From NCBI RefSeq assembly GCF_965279675.1, contig NZ_CBDIIJ010000002.1:1798001-1862000 (forward strand): a DNA stretch of 64,000 nucleotides, in the 5' to 3' direction. This document shows, one piece after another, positions 61,115 to 64,000 of this stretch; the stretch's first letter is position 1; every line of letters begins with the position of its first letter. Under the pieces are notes generated by a model. It did no database searches. It was not told the origin of the DNA and saw nothing but the letters and a program-made list of their open reading frames with translations. This DNA is from Mucisphaera sp965279675. Its GTDB lineage: Bacteria; Planctomycetota; Phycisphaerae; Phycisphaerales; Phycisphaeraceae. A program made the translations under genes and the position numbers.

Positions 61115-61390
61115 TTATCTCCTCAGTCTCTCAATCAGCTCGACCGAACGCCACCGCTTGATCGAACCAAGCACCCTGCCGACATCCCCCTCTTTTCGGG
61201 TAGTCACCAGCAAGTGCACATGCTCAGGCATCACCACCCAGGCATGCAGGCACGCACCGTAATGCCGTGTCGACTGCAAAAACTGCCTGCCGACAATATC
61301 TCTGCGATCCGCTGCGTCCAGAAGAGGCTGTCTGCGAAAACACGAAAACGTCAAAAATCGCCCACACCCCGCAACCTCAATCCGCCTCAC
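61115..61390 (-). pseudogene. RAYT transposase, N-terminal part with HUH motif, truncated
   Basis: From a GTG at 61390 (GGAGG upstream): FLTFSCFRRQPLL, then AWVVMPEHVHLLVT, whose HVH is the metal-binding HUH pair. The frame stops at 61115 before the catalytic Tyr helix, so it is truncated. The C-terminal remnant at 60917-61063 may be its lost part, about 50 bp away. The start overlaps the end of the lamin-tail gene by 14 bases. Confidence 0.75.
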
Positions 61391-62015
61391 CCCCTCCCTC
61401 CTCCGCTGCAACCACCACCACCCCAGGCGACCCCACATCCTTCTCCGAATACCCACCCCGATTCATCGCATGACGAGCCCCATCAACCCCACCCTCCGAT
61501 AGCGCCCAGCTCTCGCCCCGATCATTCAACGCCGGATCGATCGCATCCGGCTTGAGATAAATGCTCCCACCCTCCGGGCTGTCCTCCGGCCAAGGCGGCG
61601 CATCATCAAAATTCACCACATCCGCCACCGACCCGTCCCCCCGATGCAGCGCCAGAATCTCATTCGTCGCACTCGGCTGATTCGCCAGCCCGCCAAACCC
61701 GCCTCGACGCCAACCATCCAGCGGCGCCACATCAAACCGCTCCGACCGCCGCTTCACCGGCCACCCCGCCGCAAAGTTCCGCGGATGCTGAGCCTCCGGG
61801 ATCAGCACCAACGCAGCCCCGCCCTCCAACACCGTCCCCTCAGCCAGCGCCGAGCTCTCGCCATCCTCATCCGCCAGATACCACCCACTCAGGTCTACCC
61901 GCACGTCTGAACGGTTGTACACCTCCACCCACTCCACACGCACCGGCTGCTTCTCGCTGCTCGCCGGGTTGTACCTGATCTCCGTAATCACCATCGCGAC
62001 AGCTGCATCAATCAC
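61377..62015 (-). CDS. Lamin-tail-domain protein
   Basis: 212 residues from a GTG at 62015, chosen for the AAGGAG six bases upstream. VITEIRYNPASSEKQPVRVE, then WVEVYNRSDVRVDLSGWYLAD is a standard lamin-tail domain; a second part with NEILALHRGDGSVADVVNF and PEGGSIYLKP fits the end of the same fold. There is no signal peptide from this start, so location is uncertain. Its stop overlaps the RAYT start. Confidence 0.75.
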   Translation of the reverse strand: MIDAAVAMVITEIRYNPASSEKQPVRVEWVEVYNRSDVRVDLSGWYLADEDGESSALAEGTVLEGGAALVLIPEAQHPRNFAAGWPVKRRSERFDVAPLDGWRRGGFGGLANQPSATNEILALHRGDGSVADVVNFDDAPPWPEDSPEGGSIYLKPDAIDPALNDRGESWALSEGGVDGARHAMNRGGYSEKDVGSPGVVVVAAEEGGGEAD

Positions 62016-62080
62016 GGCCGGCTCCTTACCCAGGGACAGGAAGCAAGATAGCCGCAATCAATAGATATGTCAAGCGGTAA

Positions 62081-63625
62081 CTAAACCTTGCTCATCGGCC
62101 GCCCCGGCTCCGGCCAGTCCACATGGAAGAACTGGCCCCGCGCCGAATCCGTCCGCTCAAACGTATGCGCCCCGAAGTAATCCCGCTGCGCCTGCAGCAG
62201 GTTCGCCGGCAGCACCGCCGTCCGATACCCGTCGTAATAACTCAGGGCACTCGCAAACGCCGGGATCGGCACGCCCGCGTTCGTCGCCATCGACACCACC
62301 GCCCGCCAGTTCGCCTGACCGCCATGCAGCGCCTTCTTGAAATACGGATCAAGCATCAGGTTCTGCAGCTTCCGATCCGCCTTATACGCCTCCGTGATCT
62401 TCTGCAGGAACCGCGCCCGAATGATGCACCCGCCCCGGAAAATCTTCGCGATCGCCCCAAAGTCCAGCTTCCAGTCGTACTCGACCTGAGCCTCCGCCAT
62501 CAGCTGGAAGCCTTGGGCATAGGCGCAGATCTTCGAACAGTACAACGCATCACGGATCGCCTCGATCGCCTTCGCCTTGCTCATCGGCAGACGAGGCGGC
62601 TTCGGCCCACGCAGCTGCTTCGACGCCGTCACCCGCTCATCCTTGATCGCAGAGATACACCGCGCGAACACCGCCTCCGCGATCGCATTCGCCGGGATCC
62701 CCAGATCCAGCGCATTCGCCGCCGTCCACTTGCCCGTCCCCTTCTGACCCGCCGTGTCCAGCACCTTGTCGACCAGGAAGCTCCGCTTATACTTCGGATC
62801 ACGCTGCTGCAGAATGTCCGCCGTGATCTCAATCAGAAACGAATCCAGATCCCCGCTGTTCCACTCCTCAAACACCTCACTCATCGCATCCGGCTTCATG
62901 CCCAATAGCGACTTCATCAACATGTAAGCCTCGCAGATCAGCTGCATGTCGATGTACTCGATCCCGTTGTGCACCATCTTCACGTAGTGCCCCGCCCCAT
63001 TTGCCCCGATATGCACCGTGCACGGCTCTCCCCGCTTCACCACCTTGCCCGGCACATTCAGCTCGATCGGCTTACCCGTCTTCCGATCCACCTTCGCCGC
63101 GATCGCCTTCCAGATCGGCTCCAGCTGCTTCCACGCCTTCTTCGAACCCCCAGGCATCAGCGACGGCCCAAACCTAGCCCCCGTCTCCCCACCCGAAACC
63201 CCCGACCCAATAAACTCCAGCCCCTTCGCCGTCAGCTCCTTCTCCCGACGAATCGTATCCGTCCACAGCGCATTGCCCCCATCAATGATGATGTCCCCCT
63301 TATCCAGATGAGGCACCACCGAATCGATCGTCGCATCCGTCGCAAACCCCGCCTGCACCAGCAGCACAATCTTCCGCGGCCGCTTGATCGACTTCACAAA
63401 CGTCTTCAAACTCTTCGCCCCGATCAACCGATCCGCCGAAGGCTCATTCGCCTTCGCATAAGCAATGAAGTCATCCACCTTCGACGTCGTCCGGTTGAAC
63501 ACCGCCACCGTATACCCGTGATCCGCCATGTTCAGGATCAGGTTCTGACCCATCACCGCCAACCCGATCAGCCCGATATCCGCCCGACCCTCGTTCCGAC
63601 CCGTCGTCTTCTTTTTACGTGCCAA
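62081..63625 (-). CDS. gnd: 6-phosphogluconate dehydrogenase (decarboxylating)
   Basis: 514 residues from a TTG at 63625 with GGAG seven bases upstream; an ATG at 63676 adds 17 residues but has no ribosome-binding site. NADP-binding IGLIGLAVMGQNL, substrate-binding GSGVSGGETGARFGPSLMPGG (shortened), and the catalytic Lys region HYVKMVHNGIEY. It oxidises 6-phosphogluconate to ribulose-5-phosphate, CO2 and NADPH in the pentose phosphate pathway. Confidence 0.95.
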   Translation of the reverse strand: MARKKKTTGRNEGRADIGLIGLAVMGQNLILNMADHGYTVAVFNRTTSKVDDFIAYAKANEPSADRLIGAKSLKTFVKSIKRPRKIVLLVQAGFATDATIDSVVPHLDKGDIIIDGGNALWTDTIRREKELTAKGLEFIGSGVSGGETGARFGPSLMPGGSKKAWKQLEPIWKAIAAKVDRKTGKPIELNVPGKVVKRGEPCTVHIGANGAGHYVKMVHNGIEYIDMQLICEAYMLMKSLLGMKPDAMSEVFEEWNSGDLDSFLIEITADILQQRDPKYKRSFLVDKVLDTAGQKGTGKWTAANALDLGIPANAIAEAVFARCISAIKDERVTASKQLRGPKPPRLPMSKAKAIEAIRDALYCSKICAYAQGFQLMAEAQVEYDWKLDFGAIAKIFRGGCIIRARFLQKITEAYKADRKLQNLMLDPYFKKALHGGQANWRAVVSMATNAGVPIPAFASALSYYDGYRTAVLPANLLQAQRDYFGAHTFERTDSARGQFFHVDWPEPGRPMSKV

Positions 63626-63794
63626 AGTGCTGCTCCATGCTCTGATGCCCAGCCAAAGCGCCAGGCAGGTGGTCATAAAAGTAGTGGCTCACCGGCGACC
63701 CGTCCTCAGCCGCAACACACGCCACAAGCACATCCTAACCTCCCCGCCAGACAACAACCCGCCAACCCCGCATCAACGCAACACAACCCGGCAC

Positions 63795-64000
63795 TCAACT
63801 CCGCCAGACCAGCTTCGCCCGCGTAAAGAAGCACACCGCCAAAGCCAGCAAGAACGTCTGACCCACCGACCACAGGAACAACATCCACGGCCCACCCTCC
63901 GCTAGCCACGACCGCATCAGAATGTTCGGGCTCGCATGAAACGGATCCGCCACAAACGGCAGCAGAATCGGAAGCGCCACCAGCGGAGCCAGCAGATTCC
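63795..64000 (-). CDS. Membrane protein, C-terminal part (5' end outside window)
   Basis: The minus-strand frame is open from the window edge to a TGA at 63795. It encodes two hydrophobic helices (PLVALPILLPFVADPF region, and PWMLFLWSVGQTFLLALAV) and ends FFTRAKLVWRS. It looks like the end of an ABC-2-type permease or another polytopic protein; the family cannot be settled from this part. Confidence 0.55.
   Translation of the reverse strand, partial: NLLAPLVALPILLPFVADPFHASPNILMRSWLAEGGPWMLFLWSVGQTFLLALAVCFFTRAKLVWRS

Overview
The window reads as a stretch of chromosome from a planctomycete, most likely of the class Phycisphaerae. The evidence is a set of lineage-typical traits: prepilin-like proteins with an N-methylation segment and an H-X9-DG C-terminus, several PEP-CTERM surface proteins, a giant protein opening with the LEPR-type motif LETLEDRVLLSG, dockerin-like DxNxDG repeats, a DUF4914 protein, and an AICAR formyltransferase of the eukaryote-like type. 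murC, ruvA, secE, nusG, holB, atpD and gnd are intact, so this is core chromosome with accessory patches. No rRNA, CRISPR array, prophage or exosortase gene was seen.

Region by region. 1-3.7 kb: a prepilin-like gene cut by the window edge, a PEP-CTERM lamin-tail protein, a lipoprotein of the endonuclease/exonuclease/phosphatase fold and a small unknown. 3.7-11.2 kb: holB, a ferredoxin-NADP reductase, a deaminase overlapping a ParA ATPase, a solitary atpD, an HTH-receiver regulator and an MFS transporter. 11.2-18.5 kb: an MshEN-like protein, a secreted SH3 protein, a glycosyltransferase, a divergent subtilase, a mutarotase, a HAD phosphatase and a GspG-like pseudopilin. 18.6-24.4 kb: a class IV aminotransferase divergent from a DUF1611 gene (possible D-amino-acid metabolism), the nagZ cluster and a TolC-like lipoprotein. 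24.6-31.3 kb: leuC, rdgB, a GH57 branching enzyme, murC and purH.

31.5-41.7 kb holds the most unusual locus. A 1339-residue LEPR-motif amidase/golvesin/FN3/dockerin protein is followed on the same strand by a GAF-HlyD membrane protein, an M50 protease fused to a PqqD-like N-terminus and an HlyD-like C-terminus, and a short SecA paralogue that lacks the C-terminal third of SecA. I read it as a candidate dedicated export system for LEPR-type surface proteins.

41.7-51.5 kb: a periplasmic adaptor, ruvA, a membrane cytochrome-like protein, trxB and a five-repeat PEP-CTERM protein. Next comes a minus-strand operon headed by a cobalamin riboswitch, encoding a frameshifted PEP-CTERM/dockerin protein, a DUF4465 PEP-CTERM protein, a prepilin-like protein and a BFD-type ferredoxin. 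51.6-59.9 kb: tRNA-Gly, DUF4914, a glycine-rich RRM protein, secE-nusG, rmuC and a FtsX/MacB permease. 59.9-62 kb is an AT-richer patch with a membrane-anchored unknown and decayed RAYT transposase copies with REP-like hairpins. The window ends with gnd and the tail of a membrane protein.

Two window-wide patterns stand out. Plus-strand base composition changes from G-rich (left) to C-rich (right) at roughly 13-20 kb regardless of gene direction, as expected at a replication terminus. At least ten genes carry a TANNNT -10-like hexamer only 6-9 nt before the start codon with no ribosome-binding site, which suggests frequent leaderless transcription.
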